DNA of 49,673 bases from Anaerolineae bacterium (GTDB lineage Bacteria > Chloroflexota > Anaerolineae > Aggregatilineales > Phototrophicaceae), in NCBI GenBank assembly GCA_022826865.1, contig JAJDUC010000080.1:1-49673 (forward strand), written 5' to 3'. The notes below the pieces were generated by a model. The model was not told the origin of the DNA. It made no database searches and worked only from the letters and a program-made list of their open reading frames with translations. A program made the translations under genes and the position numbers. Numbering within the stretch: position 1 is the stretch's first letter; every line of letters begins with the position of its first letter. Shown piece by piece: positions 1 through 8,147 of the stretch.

Positions 1-398
1 TGCAAATAGGCGATGAAGATAGGACCCAGCGTGACCATGGCCGGAACTGCCATGCTGGCGACCAGCAAGCCGTACATCAGCGTCCGGCCGCGGAAGGTCC
101 CGCGGCTGAAAGCGTAGGCCGCCATCGCGCCCAGCACGGTAGCGGCCAGGCCTGAACCGCCGGCCAGGAAGACAGTGTTGCGCAGGGTCAGCGGGAAATC
201 CCAAGCCCGCGCCATGAAAGGGTAGTTCTCCAATGTCGGGTAGCGGGGAATAATGGTCGGCGGGATGAGGTTGACCTCGTTGACGGATTTCATCGAGGTG
301 AATGCCATGAAGAGGACGGGGAAGACCAGGCCCAGCAGAATGACAGCGAGTAAGGCGTATAGCAAGGCATTTCGCAGACGCCGCCGTTGATGGATCAT
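1..398 (-). CDS. CUT1 sugar ABC transporter permease, MalG-like (3' end cut by window edge)
   Basis: This is the N-terminal ~132 residues of a binding-protein-dependent sugar permease; the rest lies beyond position 1. I translated the minus strand from the ATG at 398. It opens with a basic stretch (MIHQRRRLRNALLYA), one membrane segment (about residues 13-32), then a periplasmic loop with FTSMKSVNEVN and PTIIPRYPTLENY, the usual MalG-type N-terminal pattern, and a second hydrophobic segment. Its start overlaps the stop of the MalF-like gene (TGATG), so the two are translationally coupled. It should pair with that permease in the membrane and be served by a shared ATPase encoded elsewhere, since none is adjacent. 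The substrate is unknown. Confidence 0.85.
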   Translation of the reverse strand, partial: MIHQRRRLRNALLYALLAVILLGLVFPVLFMAFTSMKSVNEVNLIPPTIIPRYPTLENYPFMARAWDFPLTLRNTVFLAGGSGLAATVLGAMAAYAFSRGTFRGRTLMYGLLVASMAVPAMVTLGPIFIAYL

Positions 399-1315
399 CA
401 GATCTCCCGCGAACGATACAAGAGCCAGGCGAATATGCCGCCGATGGCGATGGTCAGCAAAAGCAGCACCATATTGACCGCCGAGCCGTAGCCATAACGA
501 AACTGCTGGAAGAAGCGCTCGAAGGCGTAAAGCGCCAGCGTCTTGGTGGCGCTGCCGGGTCCGCCGCGCGTCAAGCCATAAATCTGCTCGAAGGTCTGCA
601 CCTCTGCCATGGCTCGCAGCAGCAGCACCAGGTAGATGGCGGGCTTGAGCAAGGGCAGCGTCACATACCAGAAGCGCTGCAGGGTATTGGCGCCATCCAC
701 GGCGGCCGCTTCCAACACTTCTTTCGAAAGCGAGCCGATCGCCGCCATGAAAATCAGCGCCACCCAGCTTACGTTCTTCCACACCGTCATGACAATCACG
801 GAGAAGCGCGCCGTTTCGGCATTGCTGAGCCAGCGCACGGCGGCGTTGCCAAAGCCAAGCTCCTGCAGAATCGCGTTCAGGATGCCGCCGTCTTCAAAGA
901 AAAGGATCTGAAAAGCGACCGCAGCCAGCATCGGCGCGACCACCCAGGGCAGCAGCATGATGAAATTGCTCAGCCAGCGCAGGCGCAGGTTCTGCATCAA
1001 GAGCACGGCGATGCCCAAGCCAATCACCGTCTCAGCCACGGCCGACACGCCAGTGTAGAGCAGCGTCCAGCCCAGGCTGCCGATCAGCGTGGCGTCACGT
1101 ACTAGAACTTCGTAATTGCGCAGCCCGACGTACTGCCCGCCCAGGATAGTGCGATTGGTGAAGCTGATGAGCACCGTCTGGACGATGGGGATGATGGAAT
1201 AGACCATGCGCAGCAGAAATGCCGGCAGCACCAACACGTAGAAGACGGCATATCTGCTGGAGAATATGTCTTGCAGACGGCTCTGCGCCGGCGGCGTCGC
1301 TGCGGCTTGCGCCAT
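398..1315 (-). CDS. CUT1 sugar ABC transporter permease, MalF-like
   Basis: Inner-membrane permease of 305 aa, normal for the MalF/UgpA class. After a short cytoplasmic N-terminus, a first membrane segment (about 25-50) is followed by further hydrophobic helices. The cytoplasmic EAA loop is clear (EAAAVDGANTLQRFWYVTLP, about 203-222) and docks the ATPase. The C-terminal helix ends in RSREI. The gene follows the binding-protein gene after a 264-nt gap filled with palindromic repeats and overlaps the next permease by one base. The ATG at 1315 has only a weak ribosome-binding site, and the nearest repeat stem (1333-1352) lies just upstream of it, so its translation could depend on local RNA folding. 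Confidence 0.93.
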   Translation of the reverse strand: MAQAAATPPAQSRLQDIFSSRYAVFYVLVLPAFLLRMVYSIIPIVQTVLISFTNRTILGGQYVGLRNYEVLVRDATLIGSLGWTLLYTGVSAVAETVIGLGIAVLLMQNLRLRWLSNFIMLLPWVVAPMLAAVAFQILFFEDGGILNAILQELGFGNAAVRWLSNAETARFSVIVMTVWKNVSWVALIFMAAIGSLSKEVLEAAAVDGANTLQRFWYVTLPLLKPAIYLVLLLRAMAEVQTFEQIYGLTRGGPGSATKTLALYAFERFFQQFRYGYGSAVNMVLLLLTIAIGGIFAWLLYRSREI

Positions 1316-1332
1316 CAGGATTCATCCATATC

Positions 1333-1546
1333 GGGCGTTTCACGAAACGCCCCTACAAATTCACTATCCGGCGGGACCTGTAGGGGCGAGACTGGTCTCG
1401 CCCATCGATATGATGTCGCTTCGCAGTGGGCGTATCGCGAAACGCCCCAAGAAAATCCCAATCCTGTAGGGGCGACTTATCAAGTCGCCCGTTTACGATA
1501 TTGGAATATCCAAACAAGGGCGGGCGATCTGGTAGATCGCCCCTAC
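1333..1546. repeat. Cluster of five REP-like palindromes between binding-protein and permease genes
   Basis: Five hairpins lie at 1333-1352, 1384-1403, 1428-1447, 1470-1490 and 1522-1542. Each stem starts GGGCG and ends CGCCC, with different but mutually complementary distal bases (the third has one mismatch). GTAG precedes the second and fourth stems, and CTAC follows the first and fifth, so copies face both ways. Pairs 1380-1449 and 1466-1546 form composite units of about 70-80 bp with GTAGGGGCGA-type ends, resembling REP/BIME organisation. The short ORFs seen here are by-products of the repeats. Confidence 0.9.
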
Positions 1547-1579
1547 ACCATTGCATAGTAGCAAAGTTTCTACGCTTCC

Positions 1580-2845
1580 CTAATACGCCAACCGGATGAT
1601 CGTGTACTCATCCTGCGCCCACTGGAAGGCTTCGTCCACATTGCGTTCGCCGGAGAGGATCATCTCGCCCAGTTGATCGAACATCGACCAGAGCTGCGAT
1701 ACCTGCCGGTGGTTCACAATCGGGTAGCGGAACTGCGCGCCCTCCGTAATTTCCGCCCAAGACGGGCCCGTCAAGCTCAGGATTGGAATCTGGGCGACCA
1801 CCTCTTCGTCTTCAAAGAGCGACTTCAAGCCGGGCACGACATTGTTCAGCGCGACAGTTCTCAGTTGGTCGTAATGCCCCAGGTACTCAAGCACTTCTCT
1901 CGCCTGCTCATGCTTGGACGAGGCAGTGGGAATCGAATAACCCCAGCCATGCGTCAGCAGGCTATCGTTGGCGGGCCCCATCGGGAAGCGCCCCCAGCCG
2001 AGATTGTCCTCGGTCACTGCGGTATCAACTGTCGAGATGATGTTGCCATACATCCCCTCGTAACCCCAAACCATGCCAGCTTTGCCGCCGGCCATCAGCC
2101 CGATGACCTCGGACCAGCCTTCGTTGATGGTTGAGGGCGGCGTGATTTCGTAGTCGTTCACCCAGTCGTACATCCATTGCAGCGCGGCTCGGGTGGCGTC
2201 GTCATTCAGCGTCTCCAGATCGGCGCCGGTATGATGCAGCGCCAGCAGCATGGTATTGAAGGCGTGGCCCTGGCCGCCCAGTGGACGCCAGCCCCATACG
2301 CCCGCTTCCTGGTCGGTGGCGGCCAAGCCGGCGGAGACGAAGTCATCCCAGGTCGAGGGATGCTCCGGCACCAGGTCGGTGTTGTAGAAGAATGGCGTTG
2401 CGCCCATGAAGTAGAAGAGCCGGAAAACGCCGCCCATGGCGCTGTCGAGCTGGTGCACGGGCCCGGTTATGTCTTCGCTGTTGTCGTTATAGGCATTCAG
2501 ATCGCTCAGATCCAGCGCCCAGCCGTTCATGCCGTACATGCCGGCCAGCAGGTCGTCGGTCATCATAATATCGACGTGGGAATAACCGGTCTGGCCCCAG
2601 AGCGTGAATTTCTGCATCACATCGCTCCAGCGCGATGGCAGTCCCTCTCGATTGATCTTGATCCCGGTCGCTTCTGTCGCCCCTTCAAAAAGCCCGTCGA
2701 AAAAGTCTGAGCCCCAGCCGATGATGTTGATCTCGTGGTTGTCGGCGCGGACGATGTTGGGGAAATGCGGCAGCAGCGAACTGGCCGCGACCGCGCCCGC
2801 TCCTTTCAGGAATGTACGGCGTGACAGATTATTGACTTTGCTCAT
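1580..2845 (-). CDS. Tat-exported ABC solute-binding protein, family 1 (sugar)
   Basis: Extracellular sugar-binding component of transporter A, about 421 aa. The N-terminus carries a twin-arginine signal (LSRRTFLKGAGAVAASSLL) ending near VRA-DN, with no lipobox cysteine. The mature part has the family-1 layout, including WGYEGMYGN, a motif common in MalE/UgpB-like proteins. Two in-frame ATGs lie at 2848 and 2845; AGGAG stands 6 nt from the second and only 3 nt from the first, so I prefer 2845. It is first in an operon with the two permeases at 398-1315 and 1-398. The ligand cannot be read from sequence. Confidence 0.93.
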   Translation of the reverse strand: MSKVNNLSRRTFLKGAGAVAASSLLPHFPNIVRADNHEINIIGWGSDFFDGLFEGATEATGIKINREGLPSRWSDVMQKFTLWGQTGYSHVDIMMTDDLLAGMYGMNGWALDLSDLNAYNDNSEDITGPVHQLDSAMGGVFRLFYFMGATPFFYNTDLVPEHPSTWDDFVSAGLAATDQEAGVWGWRPLGGQGHAFNTMLLALHHTGADLETLNDDATRAALQWMYDWVNDYEITPPSTINEGWSEVIGLMAGGKAGMVWGYEGMYGNIISTVDTAVTEDNLGWGRFPMGPANDSLLTHGWGYSIPTASSKHEQAREVLEYLGHYDQLRTVALNNVVPGLKSLFEDEEVVAQIPILSLTGPSWAEITEGAQFRYPIVNHRQVSQLWSMFDQLGEMILSGERNVDEAFQWAQDEYTIIRLAY

Positions 2846-2955
2846 CATCAGCTCCTGTATGTTTTTTTCGAAAATCGATATTGTATTGCTTTCCAGCGGA
2901 TTCTATCCCCTCTTGACGAAATTGCAAAATATTGCCGCGAATGTCGTCGAATTCC

Positions 2956-3046
2956 GTAGGGGCGGGCCTTGGCTCGCCCGCCTCGGCCTCCGGATCCCAA
3001 CCCGTCCAACCATACCAACCTGTAGGGGCGTCTCGCCGAGACGCCC
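2956..3046. repeat. Two REP-like palindromes, 2956-2979 and 3022-3046
   Basis: Both have a 5' GTAG head. The first (GGGCGGGCC/GGCTCGCCC, loop TT) has one stem mismatch; the second (GGGCGTCTC, loop GCC, GAGACGCCC) is perfect. They sit in the divergent gap between the binding-protein gene and the reductase gene. Short ORFs over this gap on either strand run through the repeats and are not supported. Confidence 0.85.
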
Positions 3047-3136
3047 GCACGAGCGCAGGAAGGACATGGCCGCCCGCATTTGACAGGTCTTCGCATAGCC
3101 ATTATGCTTGGCGCGTTTCACACACAAGGACGAGCA

Positions 3137-4129
3137 ATGCGACTATACATCACTGGCGGAACGGGACTGGTCGGCGGCAACATCATCCGGCTGGCGCGCC
3201 GGCGCAGTGACATCGAAATCATCGCGTCGCAATACGGCCCCCCGCCCGAGTGGGATGTCGACTATCAGCTGGATCCGCTGGATATGGCGGATACGGGCAC
3301 CGTGCGCGACTCCATCCGCAAGTACAAACCCGACGCCGTGATACACTGCGCGGCCATCCTCGACCACGCCTATATGGATGCCAATCGCGCGGCAGTTTGG
3401 CGGGCGACCGTGCATTCCAATCTCGCGTTTGCGCAAGCCTGCGCCGAAGTAGGCGCCCGTTATGTATTCGTCTCCTCGGATTGGGTTTTCGATGGCCAAC
3501 AGCCGCTGGTGGATGAAGATTCGCCGCCAATGCCGGTGCTCTTCTACGGCTTCATGAAGGCGATCTGCGAGCGCGACATCATGGGCGTGCCGGGCTTGAG
3601 CTATGGCATCGGTCGCCTAGCCGGTGTCTATGGCATCAACTACAGCAGTCCGTCTCTGCTGCGCAAGCAGAACGATGTCGGCTTCGACCTGGGCAATTAC
3701 GTGGTGGATCAGCTCTCGCAGGGTCTGATCGCCGAGATTTGGACCGGCCCCAAGGTCAATGAAGTGGCGCATCCAACTTTGGCATCCGATGGGGCGGCGA
3801 TGCTGCTGCGCCTTGCCGAGCATGACGAGAGCGGCATTTTCCACTGCTGGGGCAGCGAGGCGGTCAGCCGCCTGCAATACGCCTACCACTTCGCCGAAAC
3901 ATTTGCAGTCGACCGTACGCTGATTGTGCCGGTGCCGACTGACCCGCATGTGCTGGATCGCTACCGGCATATGCGCATCCCTTTCCGCATCGTCAGCAGC
4001 AACGAAAGAACATGCGAAGCCTTGGGACGCAGCACGTACAAGGTCCTGGATGGCATGCGCGATTACAAGGCGCAATGGGACGAATTTCATGCCCCCGCCC
4101 GGGGTCCCACAAGGAGGGAGGGGCTTTAA
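3137..4129 (+). CDS. RmlD-like NAD(P)-dependent sugar reductase/epimerase (extended SDR)
   Basis: Cytoplasmic short-chain dehydrogenase of the RmlD/dTDP-4-dehydrorhamnose reductase type, about 330 aa. Visible features are the Rossmann motif GGTGLVGG at the N-terminus, the RmlD-like strand VFVSSDWVFDG, and YGFMK as the YxxxK catalytic pair. The longer reading from 3080 adds residues without homology-like character; AAGGA at 3126-3130 precedes the ATG at 3137, so I use that start. The last residues (ARGPTRREGL) look derived from the C-rich repeat family rather than native. With the zinc dehydrogenase downstream it may belong to a sugar or polyol oxidation route; the substrate is unknown. Confidence 0.85.
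   Translation: MRLYITGGTGLVGGNIIRLARRRSDIEIIASQYGPPPEWDVDYQLDPLDMADTGTVRDSIRKYKPDAVIHCAAILDHAYMDANRAAVWRATVHSNLAFAQACAEVGARYVFVSSDWVFDGQQPLVDEDSPPMPVLFYGFMKAICERDIMGVPGLSYGIGRLAGVYGINYSSPSLLRKQNDVGFDLGNYVVDQLSQGLIAEIWTGPKVNEVAHPTLASDGAAMLLRLAEHDESGIFHCWGSEAVSRLQYAYHFAETFAVDRTLIVPVPTDPHVLDRYRHMRIPFRIVSSNERTCEALGRSTYKVLDGMRDYKAQWDEFHAPARGPTRREGL
4090..4129. repeat. C-rich repeat fragment forming the 3' end of the reductase gene
   Basis: The bases TCCCACAAGGAGGGAGGGGC near 4107-4126 match the core of the C-rich repeat at 27529-27717 and 33144-33260. In this frame they encode PTRREG, the peptide signature also seen in the oversized permease. The stop codon lies at the repeat edge. Confidence 0.6.
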
Positions 4130-4231
4130 GGACGCTTAGCATTCCGAACTAATCGACGTGAACCCAGCCAAATCATCGCGATTCTGCTGGAGAAAACCAA
4201 GAAACTATCGTTACGTGGGGCAAATGGACGT

Positions 4232-5389
4232 ATGAAAGCACTGACATTGACGGCGGAGTGGGCGCCGAAACCGGGCTACGACATGACGGCGAGCGAACGC
4301 GACCTGCGGCGGCCGCGCAACGCCAACATGACCTGGAAGAGTCCGCGGATTGAGCTCGGCGATGCGCCCGACCCGACGCTGCAGCCCGATCAAGCGCTGC
4401 TTGAAGTCGCCGCTGTCGGCATCTGCGGCTCGGATATGCACATGTACGAAGCCGGCGCGGATGGCTACATGGTCTATCCCGGCTTGGCGCATACGCCGAA
4501 TATCATCGGTCACGAGTTCGCCGGGCGCATCGTCGAAGTTGGCAAGGAGGTGAAGGGCCTGGAATGTGGCGATCTGGTGGCTGTCGAGGAGATTCAGTGG
4601 TGTGGCGAGTGCAACGCCTGTCGCCGCGGTTTCGTCAATCACTGCCTGGACATTGAAGAGTTGGGATTCACCATTCCCGGCGCCATGGCGCAGTACCTGC
4701 CGGTGCGCGCCAAATATTGCTGGAAGCTGGACGAAATCGCCGAGCGCTATGGTGAAGAAGAAGCCCTGGTCATGGGCGCCATGGTGGAGCCGACCGGCGT
4801 TTCGTATCAAGGCTTGTTCAATCGCCTGCACAACTGGCAGCCGGGCAACAACGTCGTCATCTTCGGCGCCGGGCCCATTGGTTTGGCGGCGCAAGCGCTG
4901 GTGATGGCGGCCGGGGCGGGCGCGGTCATCGTCTCCGACCCATCGGCCAGCCGGCGCGAGATCGCCATGAGCATGGGCGCGTCCGCCGCCCTGGACCCGG
5001 TCGGCATCGACTTGGACGAGGCGCTCCTGGAGCATACACTCGGGCGCGGCGTCGATTATGTCGTGGAATGCGCCGGCTTCGCCGACAAAACCATCCAGCC
5101 CCTTGACCGCTGCCTGGCGGTGAACGCCTCGATTATCGATATCGGCATGGGCGGCGACAACCCGACAGTGCCGATCGTGGCCTACAAGCGCATGGGTGTG
5201 CAATATGCCGGTTCACTTGGGCACGCCGGCGGGCCCTTTCAGCATGTGATCCGCATGATGGCAGCTGGCCGCATCGACATGCGCCAGATGGTCAGCGCCC
5301 GCCTGCCGCTTGATGAGGCCATCGGCGCCTTCAAGCGCCTAGAGAGCCGCGCGGACGCCAAGATCATCCTGCAGCCGAACGCAAATTAG
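4232..5389 (+). CDS. Zinc-dependent MDR dehydrogenase, polyol/inosose type
   Basis: Medium-chain alcohol dehydrogenase, 385 aa, probably oxidising a sugar, polyol or inositol derivative with NAD+. Catalytic zinc ligands fit C65 (GICGSD) and H94/E95 (GHEFAG). Structural zinc ligands are C124, C127, C130 and C138 in WCGECNACRRGFVNHC. The nucleotide-binding turn GAGPIG follows at about 210. The N-terminal insert (KPGYDMTASERDLRRPRN) and MYEAGADGYMVYPG resemble, from memory, scyllo-inosose 3-dehydrogenase-type proteins such as those of inositol-using Thermotoga; that assignment is tentative. It lies 102 nt after the RmlD-like gene on the same strand. Confidence 0.88.
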   Translation: MKALTLTAEWAPKPGYDMTASERDLRRPRNANMTWKSPRIELGDAPDPTLQPDQALLEVAAVGICGSDMHMYEAGADGYMVYPGLAHTPNIIGHEFAGRIVEVGKEVKGLECGDLVAVEEIQWCGECNACRRGFVNHCLDIEELGFTIPGAMAQYLPVRAKYCWKLDEIAERYGEEEALVMGAMVEPTGVSYQGLFNRLHNWQPGNNVVIFGAGPIGLAAQALVMAAGAGAVIVSDPSASRREIAMSMGASAALDPVGIDLDEALLEHTLGRGVDYVVECAGFADKTIQPLDRCLAVNASIIDIGMGGDNPTVPIVAYKRMGVQYAGSLGHAGGPFQHVIRMMAAGRIDMRQMVSARLPLDEAIGAFKRLESRADAKIILQPNAN

Positions 5390-5393
5390 AAGC

Positions 5394-5441
5394 TGTAGGG
5401 GCGTTTGACCCGCTGTGTCTACGCGCGGCGGCGAAACGCCC
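5394..5441. repeat. REP-like palindrome with long loop
   Basis: GTAG head, then arms GGGCGTTT (5398-5405) and AAACGCCC (5434-5441) around a loop of about 28 nt. It sits directly after the dehydrogenase stop and overlaps the longer possible reading of the next small gene. Confidence 0.7.
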
Positions 5442-5462
5442 GCATTCGAATCTGAAAGTGAA

Positions 5463-5690
5463 ATGCGAATGGGCGACGGCATTCTGATTCTGGGCGGCAT
5501 CGCCTTCTGGATATTGGCCGGGCTCTGCGCTTTTCGGCGGGATCTAGTCTGGCGCCTGTATTCACTTGAGCCGCGCTGGCGCAAAGACAACCCGGAATGG
5601 ACTGAAGCCTGGGACGACAAGACGCGCCGCTCGGCCTTGGTCTTCGCCCTTGTCGGCGTCGCAGCGGTGGCGCTGGGCTTGCTGATCTGA
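5463..5690 (+). CDS. Small two-helix membrane protein, unknown function
   Basis: About 75 aa: a first hydrophobic helix (ILILGGIAFWILAGLCAF), a charged cytoplasmic-like middle (RRDLVWRLYSLEPRWRKDNPEWTEAWDDKTRR) and a second helix to the C-terminus (ALVFALVGVAAVALGLLI). The layout resembles small conserved membrane proteins of the DUF6199 kind, but I cannot confirm this. An upstream in-frame ATG at 5415 would translate the REP-like repeat, so I use the ATG at 5463 (another lies at 5469). The ribosome-binding site is weak. Confidence 0.6.
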   Translation: MRMGDGILILGGIAFWILAGLCAFRRDLVWRLYSLEPRWRKDNPEWTEAWDDKTRRSALVFALVGVAAVALGLLI

Positions 5691-5730
5691 CAGGCGCTGC
5701 GGCAATTGATCCGCCTCTGAACGGGATCCG

Positions 5731-7110
5731 CTAGAAATCAACCGCCCCCAAATTGTGGTAGAGCCGCACCGCCGCTTCCAAACCGGTGAATAAGCTGTCG
5801 AGCTTGAGGTATTCATTCGGCGAGTGAATGCCTTCGCCTTCGCCATAGGCAAATGCCGTAATCGGCAGGCCGATCAAGCGATTGAAGACGCCGAGGATGG
5901 GAATGGATCCGCCCGTGCGCACCAGTTGCGCCCGCTGGCCAACGGTGTCTTCAATCGCGGATTGCACCGCCTCCAGCCAGGGACCCTCCGTCTCCAGTTG
6001 GAAATACCAGGCTTCCTCCCCGATTGCGCAGTCGACCGCGACGGTATCGGTCGCAAAACTTTCGACATGTTGCTTTAGCGCAGCCGCAACCCTGGACGGA
6101 TCCTGATCCGGCGCCAGCCGCATCGTGACTTTGAAGCCAGCTTCGGCCGGAATGATGGTCTTGATGCCCGGCCCCTGGTATCCACCCCACATGCCAACAA
6201 CATCGAGCGTCGGGTAGACCGTGGCTCGTTCCGCCGCCGGCGCGATCGCATTGCCCCAGAATTGGCCGACGCCCGCGCTTTCCAGCAGCGCTTCCGCCTG
6301 GAATCCGTCTTCAATGCGCGCCTTTTCCGCCGCTTCGGCTTCCGTCACATCATCATAGTAGCCGGGCAGTTGAATCCGCCCGCTGTCGTCATGAAAGGAG
6401 CCTATGATCCGGCCCGCGACATGCAAGGGGTTCTGCACCAGGCCGCCGAATAGCCCGGAGTGGATATCGGCCGCCGGCCCGCTGACGCGTACTTGGGCGG
6501 TCACCATGCCGCGCCCGGCGTAGTAAAGTTTTGGGCTGTCCGGCGCCAGGTCGCCATCGCAATTCAGCAGCACATCAGCCTTGAGCCGTTCCTTGTTTGC
6601 CAAAACGAAGTCCCGGATGCTGGGCGAGCCGGATTCTTCTTCACCTTCAAACATGATCTTGACATTGACCGGCAATTTGCCGTTGCTTCGCAGCAGCGCT
6701 TCAAAGGTCTTGAGGTTGCCCCAAACACCGGCTTTGTTGTCGCTGGCGCCGCGCGCATACATGCGCTTATCACTGATGACGCCTTCAAAAGGCTCAGTAT
6801 TCCACAGGGGCAGCGGGTCCACCGGCTGCACATCGTAATGCGCGTAGACCAGCACCGTCGGCTTTTCAGGCCCGGCCTGCAGCCACTCGCCATAGACGAC
6901 CGGAAGGCCCGCCGTCGCAATCGCCTCGCAGTTGTCGAAACCGAGCGCTTCGAGCTGGCCGACGATCCAGTCCGCGCAGGCGCGTACATCGTCGGCATGC
7001 GCCGGGTCCGCGCTGATCGAGGCGAAGCGCAGCAAGTCCTTGTAGTCCTCCAGCATTTTGTCCTGGGTTTCCTGCAGGTAATCGATGGCGTTACTGATCG
7101 TGTCGGTCAT
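5731..7110 (-). CDS. M20 family metallopeptidase (dipeptidase-like)
   Basis: Cytoplasmic di-zinc peptidase of the M20/ArgE/DapE/CPG2 clan, 459 aa from the ATG at 7110, preceded by AGAGG. The motifs are in order: H91-x-D93 (YAHYDVQPVD), D124 (GASDNKAG), the glutamate pair near 157-158 (FEGEEESGS), D185 (LNCDGD) and a C-terminal histidine in GIHSPNEYLK. A middle dimerisation domain carries SGPAADIHSGLFGG. This is the pattern of broad dipeptidases rather than DapE. The reading upstream of 7110 to 7269 lacks conserved character. It is transcribed divergently from the two-component genes and probably recycles peptides after uptake. Confidence 0.93.
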   Translation of the reverse strand: MTDTISNAIDYLQETQDKMLEDYKDLLRFASISADPAHADDVRACADWIVGQLEALGFDNCEAIATAGLPVVYGEWLQAGPEKPTVLVYAHYDVQPVDPLPLWNTEPFEGVISDKRMYARGASDNKAGVWGNLKTFEALLRSNGKLPVNVKIMFEGEEESGSPSIRDFVLANKERLKADVLLNCDGDLAPDSPKLYYAGRGMVTAQVRVSGPAADIHSGLFGGLVQNPLHVAGRIIGSFHDDSGRIQLPGYYDDVTEAEAAEKARIEDGFQAEALLESAGVGQFWGNAIAPAAERATVYPTLDVVGMWGGYQGPGIKTIIPAEAGFKVTMRLAPDQDPSRVAAALKQHVESFATDTVAVDCAIGEEAWYFQLETEGPWLEAVQSAIEDTVGQRAQLVRTGGSIPILGVFNRLIGLPITAFAYGEGEGIHSPNEYLKLDSLFTGLEAAVRLYHNLGAVDF

Positions 7111-7404
7111 CTCTTTGCCTCTTGTCTGGGATCCGTGCCTGCCAAGGATCATAGCGCAATCGGCGCGATTTTTCCCCGCTGAAGATGCGGGAGCGCTGTG
7201 AGCCGGGCATGCAGCCCTCGTTTCCATCGCCGTCCCTTTCGCAAGACTTGTGTCGGCCGCAGCCTGCAATCATTCCGTTAGTTTTATTCGGTAAGCTCAA
7301 TGGCAAGGCAGCCCGGCAGCCGTGTGACGCCAGTCGGGCTGAGGTCGATATACAATGCGCTTTGAAGTAGACTGCGAGCTAGAATTGCAGACTGGCAGGG
7401 TGAC

Positions 7405-8130
7405 ATGGCGAAAGAACGCAATATTCTGGTCGTGGACGACGAACGAACGATTCGGGAAGTTGTTCGGCGATACCTGGAGCTGGAAGGTTTTAGGGTAACG
7501 GAGGCGGAAACAGGGCCACAGGCTCTGTCGATTCTGCAGGGGATGCGGCCGGATTTGGTTGTGCTCGATATCATGCTGCCGGGCGTCGACGGCTTCTCGA
7601 TCACGCGGCGCTTGCGCCAGGCATCGGACTACAACCCGCTGAGTATCGAAGGCGATATTCCGATTATCTTGTTGACTGCGCGCAGCAATGAAGTGGACCG
7701 TATCGCCGGTCTGGAGCTGGGCGCGGACGACTATGTGACCAAACCTTTCAGCCCGCGGGAACTGGTGGCGCGCGTGAAGGCGGTGATGCGGCGCAGCAGC
7801 GCCGGAGAAGCCGAAAGCGATACACCGGTGGCCTTCGGCCCCTTGCATCTTGATCCGCGCAGCCGATCCGTGAGCGTCGATGACAAAGATGTATCGCTCA
7901 CGGCCAAGGAGTTTGACTTGCTCTGGTTTCTGATGCGCCACCCGCGCCAGGTTTTCAAGCGGCAGCAACTGCTCGACAAGATCTGGGGCTACGAATTCTA
8001 TGGCGATGAAAGCACGGTAACCGTACACGTGCGGCGCTTGCGCGAAAAGCTGGAGCCCAACCCCAGCAAACCGAGTTTCATACAGACCGTCTGGGGCGTC
8101 GGCTACAAGTTCGAGATTCCAGGCTCATAG
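7405..8130 (+). CDS. OmpR/PhoB-family response regulator
   Basis: DNA-binding response regulator of 241 aa. The receiver domain (about 5-125) has acidic residues D11/D12, phosphoacceptor D55 (VLDIMLPG) and conserved K114 (VTKPFSPRE). The C-terminal winged helix (about 140-240) contains LTAKEFDLLWFLMRHP and ESTVTVHVRRLREKLE. An insertion of about ten residues (ASDYNPLSIEG) lengthens the loop before the PIILLTAR strand. The histidine kinase follows after 17 nt, so the pair is surely one system. The signal is unknown. The membrane-protein genes after the kinase are candidate targets by position only. Confidence 0.96.
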   Translation: MAKERNILVVDDERTIREVVRRYLELEGFRVTEAETGPQALSILQGMRPDLVVLDIMLPGVDGFSITRRLRQASDYNPLSIEGDIPIILLTARSNEVDRIAGLELGADDYVTKPFSPRELVARVKAVMRRSSAGEAESDTPVAFGPLHLDPRSRSVSVDDKDVSLTAKEFDLLWFLMRHPRQVFKRQQLLDKIWGYEFYGDESTVTVHVRRLREKLEPNPSKPSFIQTVWGVGYKFEIPGS

Positions 8131-8147
8131 AGTAGAAAGCGCCGAAC

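Noticed and set aside
1333..1546. Possible CRISPR array
   Set aside because: Units are palindromes in alternating orientation with irregular spacing and variable stems; there are no constant direct repeats with unique spacers and no cas genes.
4211..5203. 330-aa open frame antisense to the zinc dehydrogenase
   Set aside because: It is rich in A, R, H and G, has no motif and mirrors a clear enzyme; high GC keeps antisense frames open.
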